Shown here piece by piece: positions 15,803-25,067 of a stretch of DNA of 64,000 nt. The notes under the pieces are model-generated. The model was not told the DNA's origin. It made no database searches and saw nothing but the letters and a program-made list of their open reading frames with translations. The position numbers and the translations under genes were made by a program. Numbering within the stretch: the first letter of the stretch is position 1; each line of letters starts with the position of its first letter. Source of the stretch: JAICSD01 sp963836665 (lineage in GTDB: Bacteria > Acidobacteriota > Vicinamibacteria > Vicinamibacterales > 2-12-FULL-66-21); the NCBI GenBank assembly GCA_963836665.1, contig CAWIKL010000001.1:2914001-2978000 (forward strand), read 5' to 3'.

Positions 15803-16503
15803 AGGACAAGATTTTCGTCGCGCTCGACGTCGAAACGCGCGATTCGGCGCTGAAGCTGGCCGACACCCTGCGCGGCGCGGTCGGCGGCTACAAGATCGGC
15901 AGCCGGTTGTTCACAGCGGAAGGGCCGTCGATGGTGCGCGCGCTCACCGAGCGCGGCGACAAGGTCTTCCTCGATTTGAAATTTCACGACATCCCGAACA
16001 CGGTGGCACAAGCGGCCGCGGCGGCCGCCGGCCTCGGCGTAACGATGTTCAACGTCCACGCTGGCGGCGGCACCGCGATGATGCGCGCCGCGCGCGAGGC
16101 CGTCCACGAAGCGGCAGCGAAGCGGGGCGGGCCCGCGCCGCTGATCATCGCCGTCACCGTGCTGACGAGCATGAACCAGCAGACACTGCGCGAGATCGGC
16201 GTGGTGATCGAGCTGCGCGATCAGGTCCTGCGGCTGGCGGAGCTGACCCAAGAGGCCGGGCTCGACGGCGTCGTCGCCTCTCCGCAGGAGACCGAGGCGA
16301 TCCGCCATCGGTGCGGTAAAGAGTTCACGATCGTCACGCCGGGGATCCGAGGCGGGACCGCCGGGCCGGTCAGAAACGATCAGGAAAGGACGATGACGCC
16401 TGCTGAAGCGATGGCGGCCGGCGCCAGTTATCTCGTCGTCGGCCGGCCCATCATTGCCGCGCCGGACCCGCTCGCGGCGGCGCGCGCGATTGGCGGAGCC
16501 TGA
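15787..16503 (+). CDS. pyrF: orotidine 5'-phosphate decarboxylase
   Basis: Decarboxylates OMP to UMP, the last step. The catalytic D-x-K-x-x-D array is FLDLKFHDIPN (D63, K65, D68); the phosphate loop is IVTPGIRGG. 238 aa from ATG 15787, which overlaps the pyrD end and has GAGAAGG just before it; GTG 15799 (GTGA overlap) is an alternative that would remove four residues. Completes a pyrK-pyrD-pyrF plus-strand unit. Confidence 0.95.
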   Translation: MDLIVKDKIFVALDVETRDSALKLADTLRGAVGGYKIGSRLFTAEGPSMVRALTERGDKVFLDLKFHDIPNTVAQAAAAAAGLGVTMFNVHAGGGTAMMRAAREAVHEAAAKRGGPAPLIIAVTVLTSMNQQTLREIGVVIELRDQVLRLAELTQEAGLDGVVASPQETEAIRHRCGKEFTIVTPGIRGGTAGPVRNDQERTMTPAEAMAAGASYLVVGRPIIAAPDPLAAARAIGGA

Positions 16504-16504
16504 G

Positions 16505-16539
16505 TCCCAACTCCCAAGTCAAGAACTTGGGAATTGGGA
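16505..16539. repeat. 15-bp inverted repeat between convergent genes
   Basis: TCCCAACTCCCAAGT (16505-16519), loop CAAGA, then ACTTGGGAATTGGGA (16525-16539), with one mismatch. It begins just after the pyrF stop and lies 25 bases before the convergent pal stop. There is no U-tract on either strand; it could still serve as a bidirectional terminator or be a member of a dispersed repeat family. Confidence 0.6.
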
Positions 16540-16564
16540 ATGGCGAACCACCGCGCTGACCGTG

Positions 16565-17146
16565 TCACTTCGCCGTGATCACGAAATGACCCCGGCGGTT
16601 CTGCTGCCAGCATCCTTCGTTGGAGTCAGTGCAGACGGGCGCTTCCTTGCCCTTGCTGACGACCTGAATGCGGTCGTTCGTGATGCCGAGGTTCACGAGA
16701 TAGTCGCGGACCGCGCTGGCGCGGCGCTCGCCGAGGGCCAGGTTGTACTCGGCGCTACCGCGCTCGTCGGCGTGTCCCTCGATCAGGACCTTGGTCGAGG
16801 ACCAGCGCCGCATCCAATCGGCATCCTTCTGCAGCGCCGGCTTGGCATCGTCGCGAATCGCCTGTGAGTCGAGGTCGAACAGGGCGTCACCCAGGACTCT
16901 CTCACTATTGAGCTGCTCGAGCGTCCTGCTGGCGAAGGCCTCCTCCTCAGTCGGCGTGTGCGGAGCGGGCGCTGACGGCGGAGCCGGCGCCGGAGCCGGC
17001 GGGGCGGGCGGGGGCGGCGGCGCAGCCGGTGGCGGGGCAGCCGGCGGCGGCGGCGCGGTCGTCGGCTTCTTCTTGCCTCCACAGGCGCTGACGCTCAGCG
17101 CGGCGATCAACGCAATCGCCGCGAACGCTCGAACTCCTGTTCTCAT
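16565..17146 (-). CDS. pal: peptidoglycan-associated lipoprotein (OmpA/Pal)
   Basis: Outer-membrane lipoprotein that anchors the membrane to peptidoglycan as part of Tol-Pal. Signal peptide with lipobox LSVSAC; a Pro/Ala-rich linker (about residues 28-65); then the OmpA-like domain with FDLDSQAIRDDAKPALQKDA, IEGHADERGSAEYNLALGER and the closing NRRGHFVITAK. ATG 17146 is supported by AGGAGAG 4-9 bases upstream. No tolA, tolB, tolQ or tolR lies beside it. Confidence 0.9.
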   Translation of the reverse strand: MRTGVRAFAAIALIAALSVSACGGKKKPTTAPPPPAAPPPAAPPPPPAPPAPAPAPPSAPAPHTPTEEEAFASRTLEQLNSERVLGDALFDLDSQAIRDDAKPALQKDADWMRRWSSTKVLIEGHADERGSAEYNLALGERRASAVRDYLVNLGITNDRIQVVSKGKEAPVCTDSNEGCWQQNRRGHFVITAK

Positions 17147-17193
17147 CTCACTCTCCTGGGCACAATGTAGAATTTTTCGCCAGAGCTTATCAC

Positions 17194-17931
17194 GTGGATC
17201 GTCTTCTCGAAGCAACCGCGCGCGCCGAGCGCGATCACTTTTGGTTCCGCGGCTTCCGTCGCTTCGTCGAGCCGTTGCTCGCGGCAGCAGCCGGGACGCG
17301 CCGCCGCGCCATTCTCGACTGCGGCTGCGGTACCGGCCACAACCTCACGCTCCTCCGAAAGTACGGCCCCGCCTATGGTATCGACCTGACCTATGCTGGG
17401 CTACAGTATGCCACCTCGCGCGGCGAGCGGCGCGTCGCGCGCGCGACGGTCGCGCGGCTGCCGTTTGCCGACGCCCGCTTCGGACTCGTCACCTCCTTCG
17501 ACGTGCTCTATTCCCTGCCCGACGCGGTCGAACGCGACGCGATCGCGGAGATGTTCCGCGTCCTCGAGCCCGGCGGCACGCTGATCGTGAATGTCGCCGC
17601 GCTCGAGGCGCTGCGCGGCAATCACTCGGTCCTGTCGAACGAGATCCGCCGCTACAGCCGACCCGATCTGGTTCGGCGACTCGAGAGGACTGGCTTCCAC
17701 GTCACGCGCGCCACGTACACCAACCTGACGATCCTGCCGATGGTCGCCGCCGTTCGGCTGAAACAGCGCCTCTCGGGCGCGCACGTCGAGTCGCAGGACG
17801 AGATCACCGTGCCGTCCGCGCCCGTTAACGCGCTACTGTCAGCCGTGCTCGCCGGCGAAGCCGCGGCGCTGCGCATCGTCAACATGCCGATCGGCAGTTC
17901 GTTGCTCGCGGTCGCCCGCAAACCGCGGTAA
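17194..17931 (+). CDS. class I SAM-dependent methyltransferase
   Basis: Rossmann-fold methyltransferase with the SAM loop ILDCGCGTGHNLTLL (motif I, near residue 44), the acidic ribose-binding position in GIDLTYAGL, FGLVTSFDVLYSLPD (motif IV) and VLEPGGTLIVNV (motif V/VI). The N-terminus ERDHFWFRGFRRFVEPLL is typical of methyltransferases of glycan or lipid loci. Substrate unknown. GTG start at 17194, divergent from pal with a 47-bp gap that must hold both promoters. Confidence 0.82.
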   Translation: MDRLLEATARAERDHFWFRGFRRFVEPLLAAAAGTRRRAILDCGCGTGHNLTLLRKYGPAYGIDLTYAGLQYATSRGERRVARATVARLPFADARFGLVTSFDVLYSLPDAVERDAIAEMFRVLEPGGTLIVNVAALEALRGNHSVLSNEIRRYSRPDLVRRLERTGFHVTRATYTNLTILPMVAAVRLKQRLSGAHVESQDEITVPSAPVNALLSAVLAGEAAALRIVNMPIGSSLLAVARKPR

Positions 17932-18024
17932 CGGAGCATGAGGTTGAGTGCCGCCAGGAGATCGCCTCCGTGACGCTCAATGCGCTTCTCAGAGACAGGA
18001 ACGCCTCGAACGACGAGCCAAACG

Positions 18025-19974
18025 CTAGTACTCGACGTCCAGCACCACCGTCTTCGATCCGGCCTGCGCGAACCAGGTGACGCCCGAGGCAACGCAGTCG
18101 AGCTCGACGTGGTAGCGCCCTGGCGCATGCGCTGGCAGGGCGAAGCGGCAGCGCAGGGTTTCCCCGGGGACCACCTCCCGCGGCGGCGCCGCGAGCGCCG
18201 CGACGTGAAAGTCGAACGAAACGAGCGTGCCCCCGACGTCGAAAAGATGGACGCCGAGGCCGACGCCGCCGAGCGGTGTCCCCCATGGCAGCCAGGTCGC
18301 GGTGCCGGTGTTGGTCACCGTCGCGTCGATGATCGCGCCGGCGACCGACGCCCGGATTTCGCACGCCAGTCCCGGCACGCTGCGGCTGTCTCGGCGCTCC
18401 TGCCCTTCCCTGACCAGGGTGAAGCTGCGCACGTGGCGCAGGAACATGCGCGTGGACTGCACCCACCCGGCGACCGCCGGCCCGCCGGCGAGGAAGTCCT
18501 CGTACTCTTCGAGCGACACGTGGTAGGGCGGGGCATGGAACAGACACATGCGCAAATCCGTGAAACCGACGGCACGAGCCGCCCGCCAGAGGTCGTGCAC
18601 GTCGACGTCGCGCTCGACCACGCCATACGTACCGGCTTCGAAGCGTGATCGCGGCGCTTCCGCGTGCCGCGGGCCGGGCTCGACGAAACCAGCAACGCCG
18701 CCAGGGCGCAGCACCCGCGCGAACTCGCTGATCATCGCGTGCGGGTTGGGTGCGTGATGAAAGGCATCGAAGCAGACGACGCGGTCGACGCTGGCGGCGT
18801 CGAGCGGGATGCGCCGGCCGTCGAATTCCAGGAACTCCGGCGCCGGCTGTTGGCCGACGATGGGCAGGCGCGCGAAATGTTCGCGGGCGATCCGCAGCGC
18901 CGTCGCCGAGACGTCGAGCAGGAGAGTGCGGCAGCCCAACTGGGTGAGAAAGCGTGACAGCCAGCCCGTGCCGGCGCCGAATTCGAGCACCGTCATCCCC
19001 GGCGACAGCTGCAACGCCTGCAGCAGGACCGCGGTGCTGGCGAGGATCGTGGCCGTTTCCTCCACCTGGCTGAACGGCTTGGCCAGATGGTGATCCCAAG
19101 TCGGCAGCGCCGCGAAGTAATCCTCCGCGGCACGGTTCCACTGGTCGATGTCGGCGTCGCTCACGCTCTCAGCCGGCGCGGCCGCGGGCAGCGCCGACGG
19201 CACCACCACCCGCTCCAGCGCCGATACGCGCCGGCTGGCGAAGGCGATCGCGTAGTCGACGCGCGCGTGGTGCTCGAGCGCGACGTGCACCGGGCTCAGC
19301 CCTGCCGCGGCAAACTCCGCGAGCATCTCCTCGACGCCGTAGAGGTGTGTCGGCACGAACGGCTCGTCGGCCGGCTTGCCCCTGAGCTGGTTGGCAACGC
19401 GGTTGACGCCCGGCACGTGCTCCCGCAACCACCGGCTGGCCTGGACGACGGCCGGCTCGCCCGAAGCGCAGCACCACTGGAAGACGCCGACGCCGTCCGG
19501 CGCGATCGTGGAAAGCAGACGCCGCAGCAGCGCCAGCGCGTCCGTCCGCGGCAGCCGCTGCAGCACGTGATAGCAGACGACGAGATCGAACGTCCGCGGC
19601 GACTGGAAGAAATCCTCCGGCCGTTGGAAGACGATGTGCGAGAGGGCGCGGCGATCCGCCTCGGCGCGTGCGGCCGTCAGCATGGCGTCGGCGATGTCGA
19701 CGGCGACCACGCTCCCCGGTCGCGCCGCCAGCGGCAGCGCCAGGCGTCCGGGGCCGCAGCCGTATTCGAGCGCCGACATCGGCGCAAACTGCGGCACCAG
19801 CGCGGCATCGATGGTGCCCAGCATCCATCCGACCAGCCTCTCGCCGCTGGCGTAGAAGCGCCGCAGCCGTTCCGGGGTCAGGTTGGCGCGCTGCAGCTCA
19901 GGGTCGCTGACGGCAGCGAAGAAAGGCTCGCGCGCCGCGAACCGATCCCAGGCGCGATCGGGCTTATTCGACAC
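18025..19974 (-). CDS. tandem methyltransferase with C-terminal beta-sandwich domain
   Basis: Three parts in 649 aa. Residues 50-260: a SAM-binding domain (ALEYGCGPGRLALPLAA). Residues 275-500: a second one (VLEFGAGTGWLSRFLTQLG; FDAFHHAPNP; VLRPGGVAGFVEPGP). Residues 545-649: an Ig-like beta-sandwich with VTNTGTATWLPWG, a motif found in C-terminal domains of polysaccharide-modifying enzymes. Both SAM loops look intact, so two methyl transfers, or one catalytic and one structural domain, are possible. Its start overlaps the upstream GT-C gene by 11 bases, so it is the last gene of that operon. Confidence 0.8.
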   Translation of the reverse strand: MSNKPDRAWDRFAAREPFFAAVSDPELQRANLTPERLRRFYASGERLVGWMLGTIDAALVPQFAPMSALEYGCGPGRLALPLAARPGSVVAVDIADAMLTAARAEADRRALSHIVFQRPEDFFQSPRTFDLVVCYHVLQRLPRTDALALLRRLLSTIAPDGVGVFQWCCASGEPAVVQASRWLREHVPGVNRVANQLRGKPADEPFVPTHLYGVEEMLAEFAAAGLSPVHVALEHHARVDYAIAFASRRVSALERVVVPSALPAAAPAESVSDADIDQWNRAAEDYFAALPTWDHHLAKPFSQVEETATILASTAVLLQALQLSPGMTVLEFGAGTGWLSRFLTQLGCRTLLLDVSATALRIAREHFARLPIVGQQPAPEFLEFDGRRIPLDAASVDRVVCFDAFHHAPNPHAMISEFARVLRPGGVAGFVEPGPRHAEAPRSRFEAGTYGVVERDVDVHDLWRAARAVGFTDLRMCLFHAPPYHVSLEEYEDFLAGGPAVAGWVQSTRMFLRHVRSFTLVREGQERRDSRSVPGLACEIRASVAGAIIDATVTNTGTATWLPWGTPLGGVGLGVHLFDVGGTLVSFDFHVAALAAPPREVVPGETLRCRFALPAHAPGRYHVELDCVASGVTWFAQAGSKTVVLDVEY

Positions 19975-22132
19975 TGACGCGGTAAATACGCAGCGCCAGA
20001 TGGCGTTGATCGCCGACGCGCGTATTGACGAAGAATCTCGACGTTTCCATCGTCACGCGCCCCTGCGCTGCCGCGAGCGCGTCGGCCGGGATGACGAGGG
20101 CCTGCTCGAAGTCGCCGTGGGGATCGAAGGCGCCGATTTCGCGGCCGCCGACATCGACGCGGACGTGGGGCGCGGAGTCGAAGTAGCGCAGGGGGTTTTC
20201 ACCGGCGATGTGCAGCGTCACAGGGCGGCCAATCGGGCGCACCCACAGGTCGGAGCTCTCGCTCGTCCAGCGCCAGGCATGTCCCTGCGCGGCGCTGAAC
20301 TCCGGCTCGTGCCAGCCGCGGTCGTAGCCAATCATCGGCACGCCCGGCGGTTGCGCGTCGAACTGCTCGAGCGAGACGTCGCCGACCGACGTCACGTCTA
20401 GGGGCTGGTAGGCGGCCGCGCCGCCGAGCGTGCCGGCCGGAAGTGATATCTCGCGCAGGAAGAAGCCTGGGGGCGCCGCGAAGCTGTCCAGCGGCGAGCC
20501 GTTCAGGCGCAGCAGTACCATCGCGGTGCCGGCACCGATGTGACGGCCGCCAATGAGAACGGTGGTCGCCTCAGGGCGCTGCCGCAGCCACGCGATCGCC
20601 GGCGCCGATGCCGGCCCGCTGCGATCGGCCGCCGTGATGCCGCCGACCTCCGCCGTCACCGACCAACCGCGGTCGAGCATCCAATTCGGCGGCGCCATGT
20701 GCAGCCAGTCGATGTCGTTGGGACGCGCGCCGCCGACAAAGGGCAGCTCCTCGAAGCCCCAGGTGTATCGGCGCGCCGTTTCGCGCGCGCGCGGATCGAA
20801 GAGCGCCATGTCGGACCGCACCGGGTCGGCAGCGAACCACACACGCGCCGACGGGTTCGTGCGCCAGGTTGTGACGAGCGTCAGCCACTCGCGCCCGTGC
20901 GGCGCCACGGCCACACGTGCCGGCAGGATCGGCGCCGCCCACTCGGCCGGCCTCCGCGCGCTGGCGTGCATCGCGATCAGGTCGACACGATCGCCGCCGT
21001 GCGCGGTCGTCGCCATGTCGTCGAAAGCGCGAAAGACCGGCGCCCCCTCGCGCGCGTATTGCGCCGAGGCCGGCACGGCCGTCACCAGCGACAACGCGGC
21101 GATGCCCAGTGCCGCCGCCTGCATCGCGCGCGCCGGCAGCCCTTCGAGGGCGGCGAGCGCGGCGTAGGCGACGATGGGCACCAGCGGCAGGGCATACCGC
21201 GTCGTCACCGTCTCCTGGAAGAGGAGGTGAAACACCGCGTATGGGACGAAGGCGATGGCGATGGCCAGCACCGCCCGTGGCGAGCGCAATGCAATGCGCG
21301 CCGCGCCGACGAGCGCCAGGACGACGACGGCGAGTCCGACGCGCCAGTCCCAGGGCCAGACGAAGGTGTTCAGCAAGGCCGTCAGCACGTCGCTTCTGCC
21401 ATGGTGCGTCCACAGCATCACGACGCCTTCGAAGTCGGCGCCGGCCTGAGAGTTGAGCGCGTGCAGGTAGGCGGCGAGGCCGCCGCTGGCGACAATCAAC
21501 GGCACGGCCCAGGCCAGCACCCCGCACGCCGCCGAGGCAACAACGCCGACGATCGTCGCGCTGCTACGCCGCGACAGCGTCGCATAGGCCAGCCACGGCA
21601 GGGTCAGGGCCGCCGTCTGCGAGCGGATGCCGATCGCTAGCCCCGCGAGGAGCGCGCCGCCCATGACGGCGCGTGTCGACGGATTGCCGGCGAGGATCGC
21701 CAGCGTCCACATCGCGGCGGCGAACCCAAGCATGTCGCTGAGCGGGCGCAGCGCCGTGAACCAGAACAGCGGGCATGCCGCGGCGATGACGACGGTCCAC
21801 GTCGCCAGGCTGGCGCGCCCTTCGAGGCGTCGCAGGAACAGGAGAAGTGCCGGCAGCGCCAGCGTGCCGCCGATTGCGCTCCAGATGGCCAGCCCGCGCG
21901 GCGCCGCCGCTTCCACGCCGATGGCGCGCAGGACCGAGGTCGATCCCTTGGCGAGCGCGATGAAGATCGGGTAGCCGGGCGGATGCGGCTGGTGGCGCGC
22001 GACGTCGAACTCGCGGACACCCAGCGCGAAGTTGATCGAGTCGAGATCTTCGAGCGTGCGCGGGAGCCACAACAGGTGCACGGCGAGAAACGCGAAGACC
22101 AGCGCGGCGCGGGCCGATCGCAGGCGGGCCAC
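19964..22132 (-). CDS. GT-C-fold integral membrane protein (DUF2723-like)
   Basis: A polytopic membrane protein of about 400 residues with some ten helices, then a 320-residue exported domain. The N-terminal loop TLEDLDSINFALGVREFDVA and HQPHPPGYPIFIALAK is the hallmark of DUF2723/ArnT-like GT-C enzymes, which use polyprenyl-phosphate sugars; the Asp pair DLD is at the catalytic position. The second half is beta-rich (WRWTSESSDLWVRPIG; LHIAGENPLRYFD) and may bind the acceptor glycan. It sits 4 bases after larE and overlaps the tandem methyltransferase. Confidence 0.72.
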   Translation of the reverse strand: MARLRSARAALVFAFLAVHLLWLPRTLEDLDSINFALGVREFDVARHQPHPPGYPIFIALAKGSTSVLRAIGVEAAAPRGLAIWSAIGGTLALPALLLFLRRLEGRASLATWTVVIAAACPLFWFTALRPLSDMLGFAAAMWTLAILAGNPSTRAVMGGALLAGLAIGIRSQTAALTLPWLAYATLSRRSSATIVGVVASAACGVLAWAVPLIVASGGLAAYLHALNSQAGADFEGVVMLWTHHGRSDVLTALLNTFVWPWDWRVGLAVVVLALVGAARIALRSPRAVLAIAIAFVPYAVFHLLFQETVTTRYALPLVPIVAYAALAALEGLPARAMQAAALGIAALSLVTAVPASAQYAREGAPVFRAFDDMATTAHGGDRVDLIAMHASARRPAEWAAPILPARVAVAPHGREWLTLVTTWRTNPSARVWFAADPVRSDMALFDPRARETARRYTWGFEELPFVGGARPNDIDWLHMAPPNWMLDRGWSVTAEVGGITAADRSGPASAPAIAWLRQRPEATTVLIGGRHIGAGTAMVLLRLNGSPLDSFAAPPGFFLREISLPAGTLGGAAAYQPLDVTSVGDVSLEQFDAQPPGVPMIGYDRGWHEPEFSAAQGHAWRWTSESSDLWVRPIGRPVTLHIAGENPLRYFDSAPHVRVDVGGREIGAFDPHGDFEQALVIPADALAAAQGRVTMETSRFFVNTRVGDQRHLALRIYRVSVE

Positions 22133-22136
22133 GAGA

Positions 22137-22952
22137 CTAGATCGGTCTGAGCTTGAGCGCCTCGTTCAGGCTGCCGAGGCGGTAGCCGCGGAGATCGATG
22201 ACCACGTGCCCATAGCCGAGGGCACGCAGCGCGCGGTCGATATGCGCGGCCAGTTCGGGCTCGAGCGCGCGCGCCATTTCGTCGCGGCCGAGCTCAAGGC
22301 GCGCGATGGTGTCATGGTGTCGCACGCGGAAGATGCGGAAACCGAGCTCGCGCAGCACGCGCTCGGCGGCATCGATTGTCCGCAGCTTTTCTTCGGTTAC
22401 TTCCGAATGGTAGGGAATGCGCGAGGACAGGCAGGCGGAGGCCGGCTCGTCCCACGTCGCCATGCCGGCCTCGCGCGCCAGCTCGCGGATCTCGTCCTTG
22501 GTCAGGCCGGCGTCGTCGAGCGGGCTGAGCACGCCGAACTCACGGGCTGCCTGCCGTCCGGGACGATAGTCCCCCCGATCATCGGCATTGCTGCCGTCGA
22601 CTACGGCCGCCAGCCCGCGCTCGCGCGCGATCGCCGTCAGCCGAGAATACAGTTCGTGCTTGCAGTAGTAGCAGCGGTTCGCGGGGTTGGCGCGATAGTC
22701 GGGATTGTCCATCTCCGACGTGCGCACCATCTCGTGGCGCAGATTGAACGCGCGCGCCGTGCCGATGGCGAGATCGCGATGACGGTCGGGGTAGCTGGGA
22801 CTGTCGGCGGTGATGCACACGGACCGCTCGCCAAGCGCGCGGGCGGCGATGACCGCCAGGAAGGCGCTGTCGACACCACCGCTATAGGCCACCACCACGG
22901 AGCCGAGCGCCGCGAGTCTGGCCTCGAGCGCCGCGGCCTTGGCCTGGATCAC
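22137..22952 (-). CDS. larE: LarE-like ATP-dependent sacrificial sulfur transferase
   Basis: A PP-loop ATPase. In lactate-racemase maturation LarE adenylates a pyridinium dicarboxylate and gives it sulfur from its own Cys. PP-loop SGGVDS is at 24-29; CYYC at 94-97; the sacrificial-Cys block ASACLSSRIP puts the Cys at 174, matching the donor Cys of single-Cys LarE. No larA, larB or larC is in the window, so the substrate could differ. GTG 22952 overlaps the LysW-like stop (GTGA). Second gene of a four-gene minus operon. Confidence 0.85.
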   Translation of the reverse strand: MIQAKAAALEARLAALGSVVVAYSGGVDSAFLAVIAARALGERSVCITADSPSYPDRHRDLAIGTARAFNLRHEMVRTSEMDNPDYRANPANRCYYCKHELYSRLTAIARERGLAAVVDGSNADDRGDYRPGRQAAREFGVLSPLDDAGLTKDEIRELAREAGMATWDEPASACLSSRIPYHSEVTEEKLRTIDAAERVLRELGFRIFRVRHHDTIARLELGRDEMARALEPELAAHIDRALRALGYGHVVIDLRGYRLGSLNEALKLRPI

Positions 22953-23206
22953 TCGTCCCAGTCCTCTTTGTCGGAATCCTCGTCCTCGTCTTCGTCCTCG
23001 TCGCCGTCTTCGGCGTCGTCCTCGAAGTCGTCGCCGCCGTCCTCATCGTCTTCGTCGTCGTCCTCGTCAGAGACTTCGAGCTCAACGGGAGAAGTGCCGG
23101 TCACCTCGAGATTCGAGCCGCAGTCGGGGCAGCTGATCAAATCTCCCTTGTCGACGTCGAATTCGTCGACCTCGATTTCGGCGTCACATTCGGGACAGGT
23201 GGCCAT
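22949..23206 (-). CDS. LysW-like amino-group carrier protein with long acidic insert
   Basis: 85 aa. Residues 1-42 form a zinc-ribbon carrier domain (C4, C7, C26, C29; CPECDAEIEVDE and SCPDCGSNLEVTG) as in LysW/ArgW, the carrier whose C-terminal Glu is ligated to aminoadipate or glutamate. The C-terminus EDWDE matches the LysW EDWGE tail. Between them about 37 residues are almost all Asp or Glu, absent in classical LysW. No LysX-type ATP-grasp ligase is adjacent. The ATG at 23206 has AGGAGA upstream. First gene of the operon with larE, the GT-C gene and the tandem methyltransferase. Confidence 0.78.
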   Translation of the reverse strand: MATCPECDAEIEVDEFDVDKGDLISCPDCGSNLEVTGTSPVELEVSDEDDDEDDEDGGDDFEDDAEDGDEDEDEDEDSDKEDWDE

Positions 23207-23241
23207 GCACGATTCTCCTGCGTCGGTCGATAGAAGTTCGA

Positions 23242-23271
23242 ATTATAGCGAGAACCTGATAAATTGCGCAA
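23242..23271 (-). promoter_or_regulatory. candidate promoter of the LysW-like/larE operon
   Basis: Minus strand TTGCGC (-35, 23266-23271), 18-base spacer, perfect TATAAT (-10, 23242-23247), 36 bases before the ATG at 23206. It lies in the 73-bp gap shared with the divergent REC-PilZ gene. Confidence 0.55.
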
Positions 23272-23279
23272 TCAAGCCC

Positions 23280-23984
23280 GTGAGCAACAAGACCGTCATC
23301 GTTGCCGACGACACCGCGTTCGTGCGCGACCGGTTCGCGACGGCACTGGTCGGCGCCGGGCACCGCTGCGTCAGCGCCAAGAGCGCGGCCGACCTGCTCG
23401 GGCACCTGCGCGACGAGTTGGCGCAGGTCGATCTCCTGGTGCTGGACCTGCGCCTGCCCCACGCCGGCGGCGTCGAACTGGTCCGCACGATCCGCAAGAT
23501 CGACGGGGGGCGGCTGCCGATCCTCATCTTCAGTGGAACCATCGCCAACGCCGCCGAAGTGAAGGACCTGGCAGCGCTGGGCGTGGCCGGCTATGTCAAC
23601 GAATACAGCGCGGTGCAGAACATCCTTCCTTCCCTGGCGCCGCACCTGTTTCCCGACAACTTCAACCGGCGCAGCAGTCCGCGCGTGGTGCTCGGCATCC
23701 CGGTCGCCTACCGCTTCGGCAACACCATCGCCGCGGCGTTGACGCTCAATCTGAGCAAGGGGGGAATCGCGATCCGCACGATGAGCCCGCTCGAGCAGCA
23801 CGCCAAGGTCCGGATTCGTTTCCGGCTCCCCGGTTCGAAGGCCGACGTCGAGGCCGACTCCCGCGTCGCCTGGAGCGACCGCCGCGTCGGGATGGGGCTG
23901 CAGTTCGAGCGGGTGGATTCGGCCGACCAGCAGGCGATCGACGAATTCGTCGACCAGCATTTCTTCACCAACCGCAAGGCCTGA
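23280..23984 (+). CDS. response-regulator receiver with C-terminal PilZ domain
   Basis: Residues 1-120 are a receiver domain: acidic pair D10/D11, phospho-acceptor D56 (LLVLDLRLPH) and S85 at the Thr/Ser switch. The conserved Lys near residue 108 is replaced (GYVNEYS; receivers usually have Lys there), which may weaken phosphorylation. Residues 127-234 are a PilZ domain with RRSSPR and NLSKGG, the two c-di-GMP-binding motifs. So a signal at the receiver and c-di-GMP may be read by one protein. GTG start at 23280. No kinase is adjacent. Confidence 0.82.
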   Translation: MSNKTVIVADDTAFVRDRFATALVGAGHRCVSAKSAADLLGHLRDELAQVDLLVLDLRLPHAGGVELVRTIRKIDGGRLPILIFSGTIANAAEVKDLAALGVAGYVNEYSAVQNILPSLAPHLFPDNFNRRSSPRVVLGIPVAYRFGNTIAAALTLNLSKGGIAIRTMSPLEQHAKVRIRFRLPGSKADVEADSRVAWSDRRVGMGLQFERVDSADQQAIDEFVDQHFFTNRKA

Positions 23985-23986
23985 CC

Positions 23987-24001
23987 CGCCGCCCGGCGGC
24001 G
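23987..24001 (+). terminator. GC-rich hairpin after the REC-PilZ gene
   Basis: CGCCGCC-C-GGCGGCG starts 2 bases after the stop codon. The arms are perfect but no U-tract follows, so termination would be weak or rho-assisted. Confidence 0.35.
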
Positions 24002-24080
24002 CACCCTTACACGCTCGTAATGGTTGCGCGCGGCCAGAACGTATATCATCAGCTCTTTCTGCACATTACGGAGAACTCTC

Positions 24081-25059
<979 letters not shown>

Positions 25060-25067
<8 letters not shown>

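Noticed and set aside
17932..18024. Possible gene remnant between the methyltransferase and the tandem methyltransferase
   Set aside because: One frame (SEKRIERHGGDLLAALN) looks protein-like but is too short to place in a family; nothing else seen in the 93 bases.
22032..23264. Long plus-strand frame with a Ser-rich stretch
   Set aside because: It is the antisense of larE and of the Asp/Glu codons of the LysW-like gene; only the part from 23280 is a real gene.
24024..24049. Promoter TTGCGC / TATATC before the ABC ATPase
   Set aside because: Spacer of 12 bases is too short for a sigma-70 promoter.
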